Below, piece by piece: positions 1-12,928 of a DNA stretch of 64,000 nt. Position 1 is the first letter of the stretch, and every line of letters starts with the position of its first letter. Position numbers and translations under genes: made by a program. The notes below the pieces were generated by a model, which saw only the letters and a list, made by a program, of their open reading frames with translations, was not told the origin of the DNA and searched no databases. Source of the stretch: Glossina fuscipes (taxonomy: Eukaryota > Arthropoda > Insecta > Diptera > Glossinidae); NCBI RefSeq assembly GCF_014805625.2, contig NW_023998414.1, positions 15,842,253 through 15,906,252 of the forward strand, in the 5' to 3' direction.

Positions 1-1481
1 TTTTTTTTTTTAGCTTATACAATATTTTCTATAGTAACTCTGTTTCATTTCCCCTCCCGGCTGTTATTCCATTTGAATGCTTAGAAAAACAGTTCAATGT
101 AATTAAGTTTAAGATTTAAAAAAGCTCTCCAAAGGAACAACGGATATGCATTAGTTTATTGAGTGCTACAATGTGAATCAAACAGTACCTAAATGTGTTT
201 ACAAAGTTCAATTAAGGGCTTTTTGTCTTTGCAGGCTGTGTGTGCGTGTACTTAAAATATTGAACCTTTTCATATGTGTAGATTATAGTTTTACAAATTA
301 AAAAGAAAAAACATAAGCTTTGCATAAAATTTGTAATTTTTTTTTTTCTTTTTTTTTTTGTATAAATTTGTATGAAGCAGACTGGGACAGGGCCAGTTTT
401 TATAATTTGCCTATTAGAGCATAATATTTCGTCAAATGTTTAATATCATTTCCTTCGGTTCATTCGATTATGTAACAGATTTTTCTTAACTCGTTTTCTT
501 GACCTTAAGCCGATAGCACATGTAAGTGTACAATGAAATGAATAATGGAATGCTGATAAATAAAATTCAGATAATAGGTATGCATTAAGCTGCTTACATA
601 ATTGCAGGCGTGGCCACATATATAATCTCTTATTTCGATGCTAACCTCAAACGGCTATGTTTGCTGGCTTTGGTTCAATCAACAAAGATTGTTTAATCAA
701 AGTTCGTGCTAGAATCAGAAATCTTAGAGCCTTCAACTTTTCCTTTTTTCGCCCTTTTTTTTTTTTTTTTGTTTGCTGTAGGCATAGATTTTGTTTGTTA
801 TAAATCTTTTCTTTATATTAGAGTCCACATTGGACATGATGCATTCGTTTACTGGGAACTTTTCCCGTTTCCATATAAGCCAATAGTGAGTGAGTACAAA
901 AATGCGAAACAAGGCGAATATGATTTTTTTTCGCTCATCTCGTCTTTGTTACTGAAACTACTTCCAGTCGACAAAAATGTGCCGAAATATTTCCTATAAT
1001 AATCAAAAGGGAATGCGTTAACAACAAAAGCAATTATTTTTAATAGGGTTCGATACGCCCCGAAAATGACAAATAAATAAGCTTAGATTGGATATGTGTT
1101 TGTGTGTGTGTGGCGCATATCTATGGTAACGTCCTATACTTAATCTAAACAAAATCTAAACGCTTACAAAACGAGCTTAACGCTACGTTTTAAGATGTGG
1201 CATCTATTGTTGATATCCGCGATTTGCGATCAACTTTGTTCCCTGGCAATTTTTCACAGATCAATTTACTTTGCCTTCGACTGCACCGCCAAAAATAAAC
1301 AGAGCCGTTATATATGGTAGAGTGGTAGCACTTATCGCCACAAGTAGCTGAGTTGACAAGAATCGCGATTAACAAATCAATGATTGTGGGCTCATATCTG
1401 ATAGTTATATTGAATGCTCAGTCGGAAATGGCATAATATCCACTAAGTTGGGACAGCTTCTCTCTTCCTCTTTCCGACCCT
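1..1481. other. AT-rich non-coding stretch
   Basis: No gene is visible. The stretch holds runs of T (near 339-360 and 757-771), a short TG run near 1,100 and several open frames under 100 codons. Those frames use T-rich low-complexity codons (poly-Phe) and resemble nothing I know. Confidence 0.6.
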
Positions 1482-1535
1482 GTTACGTGTATCGGAGACA
1501 TCCTACCCGAAGTGATTGGTTATATTAAGAAAAGG
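1436..1535 (+). repeat. Short dispersed motif, copy A
   Basis: A pyrimidine-rich tract (TTCTCTCTTCCTCTTTCC) is followed by GTTACG, then GAGACATC, then TGATTGGTTAT. The same order of blocks with similar spacing occurs at 44,450-44,550 (GTTACG, GGGACATC, TGATTGGTCAT). Two copies in one window suggest a dispersed repeat family. Its class is unknown and I see no terminal repeats. Confidence 0.5.
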
Positions 1536-1539
1536 AGAA

Positions 1540-2260
1540 AAAAGCGTCAGATTGTCATTATACAATATCAGGGAATAAATGAACTGCGTTCCAAATCGAA
1601 TGGTACGGTGATTGATCCCTCAGATTATTATCGTGAGATTCAAGCATCCATATGGAGATAAAAACGGGGTCGCATAAATGGGTTGAGTTCGTGAAAGATA
1701 TGCAAGATCATATTAGCACACACTTTATAGTTTCAATTTATGCGCACGCTTCAGCGATGATGCATACGGCGATCGAGGATATAAATTTTCTAACCGAGAC
1801 TTTATAAGAAGATGCCTAAGCTGAATCGTGACAGCAAGACGATGCTCATATTGATGCGAGCAATCGGTGCCTTTTTCAAGCAATCAAAGCAATTCACTTT
1901 CTTCCATGTGGCTCTACTTCGGCATTTATTTTCTAACCTATTTTTATTTCCATGTAAAAAGAGCAAAAGACGAAGACACTGGCTTTCGAAATCATTGTTT
2001 CGGTGATGTATGAAAATGGTTTAAGCAAATGCTAATTAGGAAAAATTTTTTTTGGCAACCAGACACTAACCGACAACGCAAACACTCGCTTATATCTCGC
2101 ATCACTTGCAATAAGGGCATATAAAATTTGTGCGGATGCACGTAACATCTGGAAGTAGCTGAGATAAATTTCCATTTTGTTATCATTGTCCGTCCGGCCG
2201 GCCGTTTGCCTGGCGCCTATCCATGAGCCTATCGATCGCAATTTCTTAGGCATTTTAATA
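1540..2260. other. GC-richer block of unknown origin
   Basis: Base composition is less AT-rich than its surroundings. A plus-strand frame at about 1,650-1,806 stays open and reads like ordinary protein (including HKWVEFVKDMQDHISTHF), but has no start or family I recognise. At 2,188-2,216 there is a GC island with the perfect palindrome CGGCCGGCCG. The block may be a decayed transposon; I cannot assign it. Confidence 0.25.
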
Positions 2261-2794
2261 AAATAGAATGCTTTGGCCCACGAATCTCGTTATAAATATA
2301 TGCACTGGATCGGATCATATTTGCGTCTACTCCCCACATAACACATCATATGGCTACTACTACAACTAGTTTTTAGCATCCTGAGAGGAAATGTATATAT
2401 ATATATATAACTATATATAAGATTTTATGTAGAATCAATGTCTAATTTTTAATATCTAAGGACGAGAAGAGTTGAATAATTGTAGTAAATGAATTGGTTA
2501 AGCATTGTATTAATTATATCTTGGCAATGTAATATCGAAATATGAAAATATTTAATTTTTCTGTTTATCGGCTCATCGCATTTTTATCGATTTTAAATGA
2601 GCTACAGAGAATGTAGATGTAAATACCGTGTGTACGTAACTTTTACTTTACTGCGTTTAATTTTGCATTGAAATGACATAAGAAAATCGATTCGGATTCA
2701 AATTTGATATGCTGGCAAACGGAAGGCGCACAATGCTTTTTTTTTGCATACTTCTTTTTAGTAACTTAACTCAATGCAATACTCAGCGATTATC

Positions 2795-2825
<31 letters not shown>

Positions 2826-5822
2826 AGATAGAAATGTTATATAACATCAATGCAAGAGTCTGTTTTCCTCTTCCTCTTGTTGTATTATATCTGAACAGAA
2901 GAATATGATTGCTTTGACAGTTAATTGTTAAAAGCTTAAAGGATTTTCGAGAATATTCGTAAGCGATTAAAAAAATTTAAATTAAACTTGCAACAAAGCA
3001 ACGATAATCGAACAACACTCACAACAATGGAATCGAATGAAATAAATTGTATAAAAAAATATTGAGGAGAAAATTTTAAAGTTTTCCAAACTAAATTTCG
3101 AGCATGTCAAAGCGATTTTAATAAAAGTGAAAACACGCTCGCGCACTATCCTGTGCACAAAATTTAAACTTAACACACATATCGAAGGCTTACAAACAAA
3201 GACAAAAAAACAAAAAAAAAAAAGCTGACGAGAGCTTGAATATGCATACGAAAAGGAAGTTGTTATGAGGGCATAACGTCGATCTGTTTTAACCAACACC
3301 AGCATCGGTTTCGAAGCCTTAACAAACCACAAAAACCAACATCTTTAGTGTTTTTCAAACTAAGCAAAACGGAGGTAACGTTTTTGTCAGCTTTTTTTTG
3401 TTGTTTTATTTTTTTTTTTTTTTTTTTTGCTCTTGAGTATAAGGACAGGAACATAAATCAAGCAAGGTATCAGCATTTACTACAATCATGTGTACGCCAA
3501 AGGAGCACAAAGCAACCAACATCCACAACATTTTCATAACACTCGCAGTAATTTGTGGCCTTTATCTTAGAATGCCTGCACAAACATGTTATAGTTTGTG
3601 CACTTGTACGACCTTCGCTATCTTTTCATTTTATTACCAACTGTTGTAATTGATAATTCAGCAAAAGAAATATTAGATTGCAATGGCCTTATCCTTAAAG
3701 TTCTCAATCAATTTCAAATCCCAGCGTTCCTTTTACATGCACACAAACGACAAACAAACGTATACATAGTCAGACAAACATCCGCACATACCCATATATA
3801 TATATATTTATATGCATATATATATATATATATGTATTCATGCATGCATGCATGTATGTATGTATGTATGTATGTGTCTATATATGTATATATGTATGTA
3901 CGTATACACATTTACTTCGTAGAACATTTTAATAGAAAAAAGCATAGAGAAAGATTTATATGAGAAAAGAAGCAATTCCTTTTTCGCCCTTTCCCTCTCG
4001 CCTACTCACTGACCTATTTCGAGTGAATATAGCATACGATGTTGTGATTTACACAAAATTTAGACAAATAACTAATGAAACTTACTTTCAAAGCCTCGTA
4101 AATTAAGAGAGAAAGAAAGTCAATGTTCTCAATGCAAAGTTTTTAAATCTGCATACAATATTTTAGCGGACTATGTACATTTTTAAATCTGCATGCAATA
4201 CGCTTATCATATTACGGCCATTCACTGCACATGTTCGCTTAATGGAAAAGTTTGTTGAAATAAATAATAGGGCAGTACGACTGTTCGGTAATATCGCTAG
4301 TTGAATATAGCGTATTATGAGTTACTCGGGATGGGGATTACCAACAAACACTGATGGAAATGAGATGAAAGTATGCCCGCCTATGCCTTCTGCTCCATGC
4401 GCTCGAATTCATTTCTTTCAATTACTAAATCATTTAAACGATAGATAATAAATAGGTTCGTCGAAGCAGTCTTTTTTATTCGTACAATGATACCGATGAG
4501 CCGATCCTTTCGTGGATAGCTTCAAAGGACGTCTTGTTGTTCCGCAATGGAATTGCCAATCTAATCGAAATACGATAGGATGGCCTTGACTTTAAGCAAA
4601 ATACTCTATACAACTTCCTTTACAAATCTCTCAACGTATTTCACCAAACAGTGACCTCAAGTATATATAAAATCTTGTAATTAAATGTAATTAAAAGGAA
4701 AAAGCAAACTTTCTTTCAAAGTTTTTTTTTCCAAATGGTTTTTTTATGAAGGTCACCTATGACTTGCCCTTAGATTGAGCTTCTTCGGTGTAATATATAC
4801 AATAATATTCCATTTTTTTTGTGGACTTTTATGTAATGAATTAAAAAGAAAAGGATGTACGGCAGGGAGTACGTGCATCGACTTGGTCAAACGTGATGAG
4901 CTGATGTTGTTTTTTTTTTTTTTTTGCCACACAAGGTTTTTCTTCATTAATCGCTGGATCCGTTCAATTTCTCCCGAGTAATGTAGTAGCTAAGAACCGC
5001 GATCAAGAAGTCAGCAGAATACACTTGATGATAGGTACAATGAGTGGCTCTGTTAATACAGGCTCTCTCTCCACTTCGTTCTCTCTTTTCCCACTTCTCC
5101 TAGTATGTTAAAACTTTGAATGGTAGTACAGTTCTTTAATATTTCATCATTTAAGTTCTACGTTACAAAATTTTCGTATCATTAATCCGTTCCATTATCG
5201 GAACGAAATACTCAATCCCATTCTCCACTATACTTTAAGCCTTAAAAAAGGTTGAAAATCCGTTATCCTCTTTTCAGAAAAGGTGCCAAGATTATGTTAT
5301 ACATATTGTTAAACGCTACAATTTAATAAATACGAAATCTCATGCCTTTTCCGAGCCAAATAAATGAAATATAAGACGTCCCTTCATTTGGAAGGCTGAA
5401 GGCATGACTGCCAATAAAATGAATTAATTATTCGATCATAGTAATTATGGGAGAAGGATCATTCTCGAAGCATGCGTAATTACAAAGAAATTCGTCTGCC
5501 CGCTTGTAAACCTGAGCGATTTGTTTAAAAGGAATGCAATAATCATTGCGCGATATCACGTTAGTGACAAACTAACACCAAACTGTACATTTATTCGTAG
5601 GGAAAACAAGGTTCCGCAAATATTTTCTTTAGGTTACCGTATAAACTGATGGGGCAGTTTTACTACGCAAGAATTTTACCGAGTTTTGTAAATATAATTG
5701 CACTGAAATTCATTAAGGGGCGGACACAATATTTATATCGAGCCATGTTATGAGCCAGTAGGGAAGTGCTTAGTGGAATCGTAGCATTCAAAGCTATTAG
5801 CTTCCACAGTTTCACGCACTAA
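2261..5822. other. Non-coding, microsatellite-bearing stretch
   Basis: No gene is visible. It contains (TA)n tracts at 2,394-2,409 and 2,801-2,824, and a compound TA/CATG/GTAT array near 3,793-3,906. A 20-bp direct repeat, TTTTAAATCTGCAT(A/G)CAATA, occurs at 4,141 and 4,181. A pyrimidine tract lies near 5,064-5,104 and poly-A/T runs are frequent. Confidence 0.6.
3793..3906. repeat. Compound TA / GCAT / GTAT microsatellite
   Basis: Alternating TA runs pass into GCAT units (about 3,840-3,853) and GTAT units (about 3,853-3,875), then imperfect TATG. Short frames on both strands over it (poly-YIYI, MYVCMYVC) are produced by the repeat and are not genes. Confidence 0.9.
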
Positions 5823-6026
5823 TGCGAATATCTTTCTCTAGCTGTGCTAGTAACGACGCAACAGATAAATTGTTTAGATTGCGAGATCGTTTTTCCATCA
5901 TTCGCTATCATAGCTAAGGGGCATATCATTAGTTATGAAGGACCCCGTACGGATGTTAAATATCGAAAAGGAGTTGAATTTCGCCGGCTACCGAAGCACA
6001 TGCTATGGATATATATATATAAGTGA

Positions 6027-9018
6027 TGAAGTTTAAAAAACTTTTTTGATTTTGAAAATTTTCAGTTAAATAACAGAAACTCGTAAGTATTCAGGCAGTA
6101 TAAAGTGATACATTAATCATCATCCGTTGATGAATTAACATCTTTATTATAGGCATTTATCATGATCCTGTTGTGGAATTTTGTTCAGTTGAAAGTTGAA
6201 TATATTGAATATATGTAAGTCGCAATGTATTAAAAGAACGAAAATTTAAATTAAATTGTTTCTCGACGAAACGAATTTATGTTCTCATGTGGATGCATTT
6301 ACCAATGAAAGCTATAAATCGCTGTTAATACTGTAAATGGTTAAAAGGAATAAATTCAGTTTTGAAGTAAAAGGCGAAGTGATATTAACATACGTAACAT
6401 ACTTATGCACTCATCGTATATATACACGTGCATATGGTTAAAGCTGAAATTTATGTAGATCTTCATCCTTTCACCCTTTACATATATATATATATATATA
6501 TATATATGTACGATATATAAAATATGTTAGTTGTATGAGTTGCATTGACGGTAATGGCGATGCTGGTGATGATTCTGGTGGGTATTTCCGTTAATAAACC
6601 GGTTTTAACGGCTTTGTGGGCGCAATTGTAGGAGATTGTAGTGGTTGTTGCATAACTTTCGCAATAAACATATGTGTGTGCCTGAATGTTATATGAATTT
6701 TCATATCATACATATAAATGCCAATATGTACATATATTTGTATACATACATTTATATACATATATATATATAAAAGCAATGTATAAACAGCATTGAAATA
6801 ACTGGCAAAAAGCATTTGTTTATCAATGTTGAAGCTTCTCTTCGCACACATAGACATAAACGGATAGATTGCGGCGCTAACCGCTTCGCCTCTTACGCAG
6901 TTATTCAAATTTTATATCTGTGTATGAGTATTGGTAAAATTATTGTTACATTTTATGGTAAGGAAATTGTGCAGAAATCCCCACAAAACAAAACGAACAC
7001 ACTTGAATTGTTTCAGTTGAATAGCATCTGTAAGTGGTTTAAAGAGGTGGGGTACATACATATATATATATAGTGTCTTTCTTTGTGTCTGGCTATATCT
7101 CAGCAACTGTATCTGTATCTGTTTATATAAACATATTTCACAAACCATTTATACACTAACTACTTTGCATAACGTTATGCTTTCCCATGGCTTTATATTA
7201 TGTTGCATTCTCTGTTGGTATTGTGCGGAAAATTGATGAAAAAAAAATTTATTTTTTTCTTTGTTTTTTATATATATATATAAAACATGAAAGTTGCATT
7301 TGTTCAGAATACGCATTATAAGACTACAAATGCCAATGAATGATATTAGCATCGAGTAAAGAGAAGCATTACATGCGGTTTGGCGGCACGATGCTATAAT
7401 ACATGTACGCAGGCATCTTTACAACACGTTTACAGCGTTTTGCAACAAACAAAACTAAGGTTAGTCAATCAATTGTTAAGCAGACGTATGCAAAATTCGT
7501 AAAATCTGTTTTATTTTATTTAGTGTATGTGTGCATGAGTATGACAATTTTTGGATCACCCCCCCGCGCCCCTTTCGCTCATCCACAGTGTGTGTGTGTG
7601 TGTGTGTGCGTAAGTATGTATGTAAGTATGTATGTAAGTTTTTGTCTGTAAGCTAAGGGTAATTGCGTATGCGTGCGGGTGTGTTTAGTCCTCAAAGGCA
7701 CTTTCATGTCGTTAGTGCGCGAGAAATTGTCAAATACCAATTGATGTTAGTGGTTGTGATGTTGTTGCAAAAAATTGACATAAAATCTCAATTGACATTG
7801 TTTGTGTACGAAGCCTATTAAGCGGCAGAGCCACACGCATCCACCCGTATACTGAATAGTTTTGGGATTATCATCAATGTGAATGTAGAAGTAGAAACTC
7901 GTACACGGGTGTCTGTTTCTGAAGTGACTGTGAAACTTTCGCCCTGTTGTCATGTTATGCCTCAAATGCAGGTCTTATTGTTGCCGTTAGTTAGTTAGTT
8001 AGTTAGTGGTGACGATTTAGTTGTTATGCGCTTAAATTTTCCTCGATGACACTTGTCGCTGTTTTCATACGCTTGATGTTGATATTGTTAAAGCCAAATC
8101 CACCCTAGCCTTGCTACATGTATTTAACGTACAACATCTTAGCCATCTTTGTATTCGAGTTGAGGTTTCATACTTCAATTGCGATTGCGATCGCAATCGC
8201 TCTTTATTTTTCATATTCCATTTCCTTTTCGATTTTCATTTTATAAAAATTTTTTAAAAATTAAAATTTCAATCGAAAATAAAAATTATTTTTTATTTTT
8301 ATTTTTTTGTTTTTTTTGTTTTTTAAACAACATTTGTCCCTTTTACCGCATTGTAACGATCTCATGAATATTTATCGCACTTCTTATTTCATAATGTTTC
8401 GTATGGGTCGCACAACGTACACCCGTTCTAGGCATATGAACACTTGATGCTTGGTGTTCGATACAGCAAATGGGGGGAAAAAAAAGTTCAATTTCGTTAA
8501 TTAAAAATGCAATAAAACAGTTGGGGTATGTTCATGACTTTACGTCCCCGCAGCTTTCTCTCCCCGCCATCCTTTATAACTGGGTTAAGAGTTTATTTCG
8601 ACAACTGCCTTAAAACGCAATCAATTCTTTAAACGTGGTTTTATTTGTAACAATATGAAATGCAGTTACACAATGCGTCATGTTAACCGGAATATTGTTT
8701 AACCGAAACGGAAGGAAGAATGCTTTATTTTTAATTGAAATTGTATTTTAAGAATTATTTACATTCTTGTAGCGAAAATTTATGGATCAACGAGAAGATG
8801 CGAACAGAAAGATTTAATTATTAATGAAACGTTTATTATGAATAAATCTTTATATCGTAATAACCGAATTTAAATAATCGAGACAAAGTGCAATTTATTT
8901 GCAATTGCTTATCACTGATTCAATTAAATTCAATTCTCCACTACAATTGCAACAATTTAAGTAACCTGCTAACTTTTTCAATCAAATACTAGTCTTTATT
9001 TGATTGATTAAAAAAAAA

Positions 9019-9049
<31 letters not shown>

Positions 9050-9854
9050 AATTTTGCAACTGCAACTTAATTCATTAAATGCGTACTTGACAACCTTAAG
9101 GATAATGTTAAAGTAAAAGCGACGTAAGTAAATTTTTAATTAAATTAAGACAAAAGTACAAATCATTTTGATTTTTAGATTCCGCATAGCCGTGAGGTTA
9201 TAAAATTTACGATTGCCAAGCATTTACGTTCGTTTCAACCCTAAAAATATTTTAAACACACTGTTCACTTTAAATTGAAAGTCGTTTACTCGAACTGTTC
9301 GCTTTCAACTTTTCTATGCTCTCGATCGATCATCTTTTTTGGAACTTTTCAATTTGCGTTTATAGGATTAACAGCAGACTGTCGAAACATTTCGAAAAAC
9401 TAAAATAATAATTTTTTTCAAAAATATATTTATTGGCTTTTAAATAAAATTATGATATGTATTACAAACACTGATTCTAGTGATACTAGTTCCGAAAATC
9501 CATGTGTGCTATACTTGTTTGGGCAGACGTTAGTCCAATCAATTCATTACATAATAAAGTGCAGGAAACGTTATTCGAGAACAGCGAAAATTGTTATACA
9601 CTTCACGCAGACAGAGGAGTCGACGAGCAAGTGCTCTCCCCTCAAGCTGGATGTTCTTTTACCCAATACATGCTGAATAAATCCGACAAATTTCACCTCA
9701 AATTCGGGCAACAAAATAAAAAAAGACCCGCATTTACTAACTAAATGTAATGAAAATATCTCTTTTTTTTAAAAAAAAAAAATTTAATTTACTCATTTTC
9801 TTTTCTTTTTTTTTTTTGAAATCTTCAATTTTGATGGTGTGTGAAGTCAAATTG
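6027..9854. other. Non-coding stretch with simple repeats and one perfect palindrome
   Basis: No gene is visible. It holds a (TA)n tract at 6,482-6,507, a TG run near 7,590-7,608, a GTTA run near 7,986-8,007, the 20-bp palindrome at 8,181-8,200, and AAATA/poly-A near 9,008-9,051. The small open frames are low-complexity. Confidence 0.6.
8181..8200. repeat. Perfect 20-bp palindrome
   Basis: GCGATTGCGATCGCAATCGC equals its own reverse complement over 20 bases and has no loop. It is followed immediately by a long T/A-rich low-complexity run. It could be a dimeric protein-binding site or a chance product of the GCGATT repetition. No neighbouring gene helps decide. Confidence 0.8.
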
Positions 9855-10345
9855 ACTCAGTTCAGGCAATATAGGTATGTACCCTACCTATTTACTACAC
9901 CATTGCCTTATAAAAATGGTAGCAGAGACGATATTCAAAACTATAGGGGAATTGTAGAGTTAAGCGATCTGTTTTATCTCTCTGCTCGACGGCCAACCTT
10001 CACGATCTTATCGGAATTGACATGGTGTATACATGACGCTTATTCAGAACGCAAATAAACTGATGTGATTTACACGGACTTTTGGAAAGCTTTCGATAAA
10101 GTCAGTCATAGCCTATTAGTTTTCAAACTTAAATCCATTGGTTTCGTCGGGAAATATTTTCTCTTGGTTCATATTTTAACTTACTGGTCGATGTCAGAAG
10201 GTATTGTTTAAGTCAAGCTTTTTTCTCGGGAACGTTCTGTATCGTCGGGCGTTCGCCAAGGGAGTCACCTTGGTCCGCTCTCGTCTGCCAACCTGTGTGC
10301 ATAATGCAGAACTTCTGATGAACGCCGACGTACACATCGTTTAAT
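9855..10345 (+). pseudogene. Decayed LINE reverse transcriptase fragment
   Basis: This is a relic of a non-LTR retrotransposon reverse transcriptase, the enzyme that copies element RNA at a nicked target. Read across frames, it gives the family's blocks in order: a YKNGSRDDIQNYRGI-like block (about 9,912-9,950), IYTDFWKAFDKVSH (about 10,067-10,108, the first palm Asp region), KLKSIGF, then SSGVRQGSHLGPL (about 10,240-10,280) and a degraded LLMNADV in place of YADDV. Stops (for example after RK at 10,056 and at 10,208) and frame changes separate the blocks, so it cannot be translated. Endonuclease and C-terminal parts are not recognisable on either side. It resembles the Jockey/I/CR1 group; the clade is not assigned. 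Confidence 0.8.
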
Positions 10346-12443
10346 AAGTCCCGGTAAGAATGGCATTTTTTTTTTCGAAAACCGCGTTTATTTATCCAGT
10401 TCAATGCTTCTGCAATGTTTCGATGCATTTGATAAATAGCGGTTTGTCCAAACCATTATGAAAAAACCAATAATTAACGAGACCTTAGTACATACACTTC
10501 AAAGCTTGATTCGTATAAAAATTTTCGAATACAGTCACTATTGAAAATTTTCCCTATTCCCACGTATTAAATAAATCGTAGAAGAGTTAATGCAAAATTT
10601 TATACACATTCCAGGCTATCTACTGCCATTTCTTCTCTAGAGAAAACACCAAAAATTGCTTCAAAGATTTCCGTCGCGTACTTAACAATCGGAATTATTT
10701 TAAGGCAATTCTTGCACTTTCTTCTTAATCCTCGTGAGTATGTGCTTAATGTAAAGGCGACGATGTTGTAATTAGTATTTTTTTTTTTTTTTTTTTTTCT
10801 TAATTCACAATAAGAATGAATATTAGCACATAAAACTGTTTCTCTCCATTTTTATCCTTAGTTTCTTTCCCAGAACGACTTTGTATTTATTTTTTGTTCT
10901 TTTTCTCCTTGGAATCGGTAAATCTATAGTAGTATCTCCACTTAGGACACTTGATTTATGCAATTGAGTGCAATTTTTGTGAAGTAAAAGATTTTGTCCA
11001 GCGTTTGGTCCGTTTGTACTGATACGCATGTACGTGAAAGCATAAGTTGTCATGTGTGCATGTGTTAGAAATGGTACGGATCGGACCTATTTTCCGACCA
11101 CTTCTCTATAACATAAGATGATGTAGAGTTTTTAACGGCGGGCGGTAGCCCAATAAAAAGTCCTCACATGATTTTTAAAATAACTTTTGTATGGGAGGTG
11201 GTGCAATAAATGTCTCATTCCATCGAAATTTTTCACATTCGTTTAGTGTGATAAGACACTGACTGATCTTTCCCAATTTCTATGGAGAAATATTAAATAG
11301 TGCGAAAAATTGGTCTTACAGGAATTCGTTTTATATAGCATTTTATTCGGCGACTGATCGTAAAAGTTATCCGATGCATTCACATTTTTAGTAGAATCAT
11401 GCCAGTGTAGCAGCCGTGTTCAAAGTAACTCGTAACTCGCAGATATTGGTCGTATAAAAGCAATAATCACGAATCGAATATTAGTAATATTAAAAGGGGG
11501 AAATATCTCATCTCCTACCAGCTGTTAGAAATGGTCTTATGGAATACAAAAAGTGATCAGAAATTTTTGCTAAAAACGCGTACTCTATCATACTCTTAGT
11601 AAGAACTCATCTGCATTGTATACTTATACGTTATGATTCTTTCAATCCCTGAGTATGAAAAGAGAATAAGAGTGTTGCATAGCCGAGCTTATGAGCTTTG
11701 ATGACCATAGGAAAGATTTGCCAATTTGTTTTTTATTAGGTATTGATGTTAAGGTTGTTTCAATGACAAATTGTTCTTAGTCTATCGGGAGAAGAGCATA
11801 TATATGGTTTAACTGATGCATATATAAAAAGTGGTTTTTTGCCTAAGAGATTCCGTGCATTCTGATTAGGTAAAGGATAGGAATAATGCAAGTTTTTTTC
11901 AAACTTTCCTCTTATCAAAATATTTAGTTTTGACGACTTTGTCTCCGAAAATCATTTTTTTTTTTTTTTTTTTGATATTGAAAAAATTTTAAGTTTGAAT
12001 ATTAATTTACTTCACTTCTTGTAAATGCTAGTAAAATTGGGCAGGTTTATACGCGAAATCATGTAAAAGTTTCTAACTTAACTTATATTCATATATATAT
12101 ATATATATATGTACTCATCAGCGTGCTTTTTGTTCTTTTATTTCCTATGTAAGGAAGAAGGCGTATGAAAAATGCATAACGTTTCAAGGCATTTCGGCTG
12201 ACGTTCGCCTCTTCGACTGGCTTCACTTATAAGTATATATTGAGGTTTTTGACTAAATAAAAATTTTCTACAAACTTTTAACATCCATAAATTACTTTTA
12301 GCTAAAAACTTGTTTAAGTAAAGTTCAAAGTAGACCAATGTAGTGCATACCCGAGCTTACATGCATATGCGCGTACACACATATATATACACACATATAT
12401 ATATATATAGTGTGTGTGACAGACACTAACATACTAACACATA

Positions 12444-12490
<47 letters not shown>

Positions 12491-12890
12491 GCAGACTCAT
12501 ACGACTTCGCAGATCTTGCTTCAAGTTGAAAAATTGCTGCAACTGCTAGAAGGAAGCCAGTGTGAAAAGAAATTGAAAATGAAATTTCATAAGAAAACCC
12601 CTGAGATGGCTTAGACAAATATAAATACATACAAGCGCACATGTGGACCTGAAAGTGTTAAGAAAATATTAAGTCGCTCTCGCTCTTTTCATTTCTTTTT
12701 CACTAACCGCCGCACTCCGCCTATCGCGGTGTGTCTTCTTCCTCCTCTTCGTGCATCACGATTTGTGATGGAGAAGAAAAAAGAACACTTGTTATGAACT
12801 CTTAAAGTTGGTTAACGCTGCTGTTGGTTGTATTAGTGACTGTATATGTCTCAAGGGTCTAATGTGTAAATAAGCTACTTCACTAAATTC

Positions 12891-12928
<38 letters not shown>

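Noticed and set aside
3598..3963. 121-codon plus-strand and 65-codon minus-strand open frames
   Set aside because: Most of their length is the TA/GCAT/GTAT microsatellite, which lacks stops on both strands.
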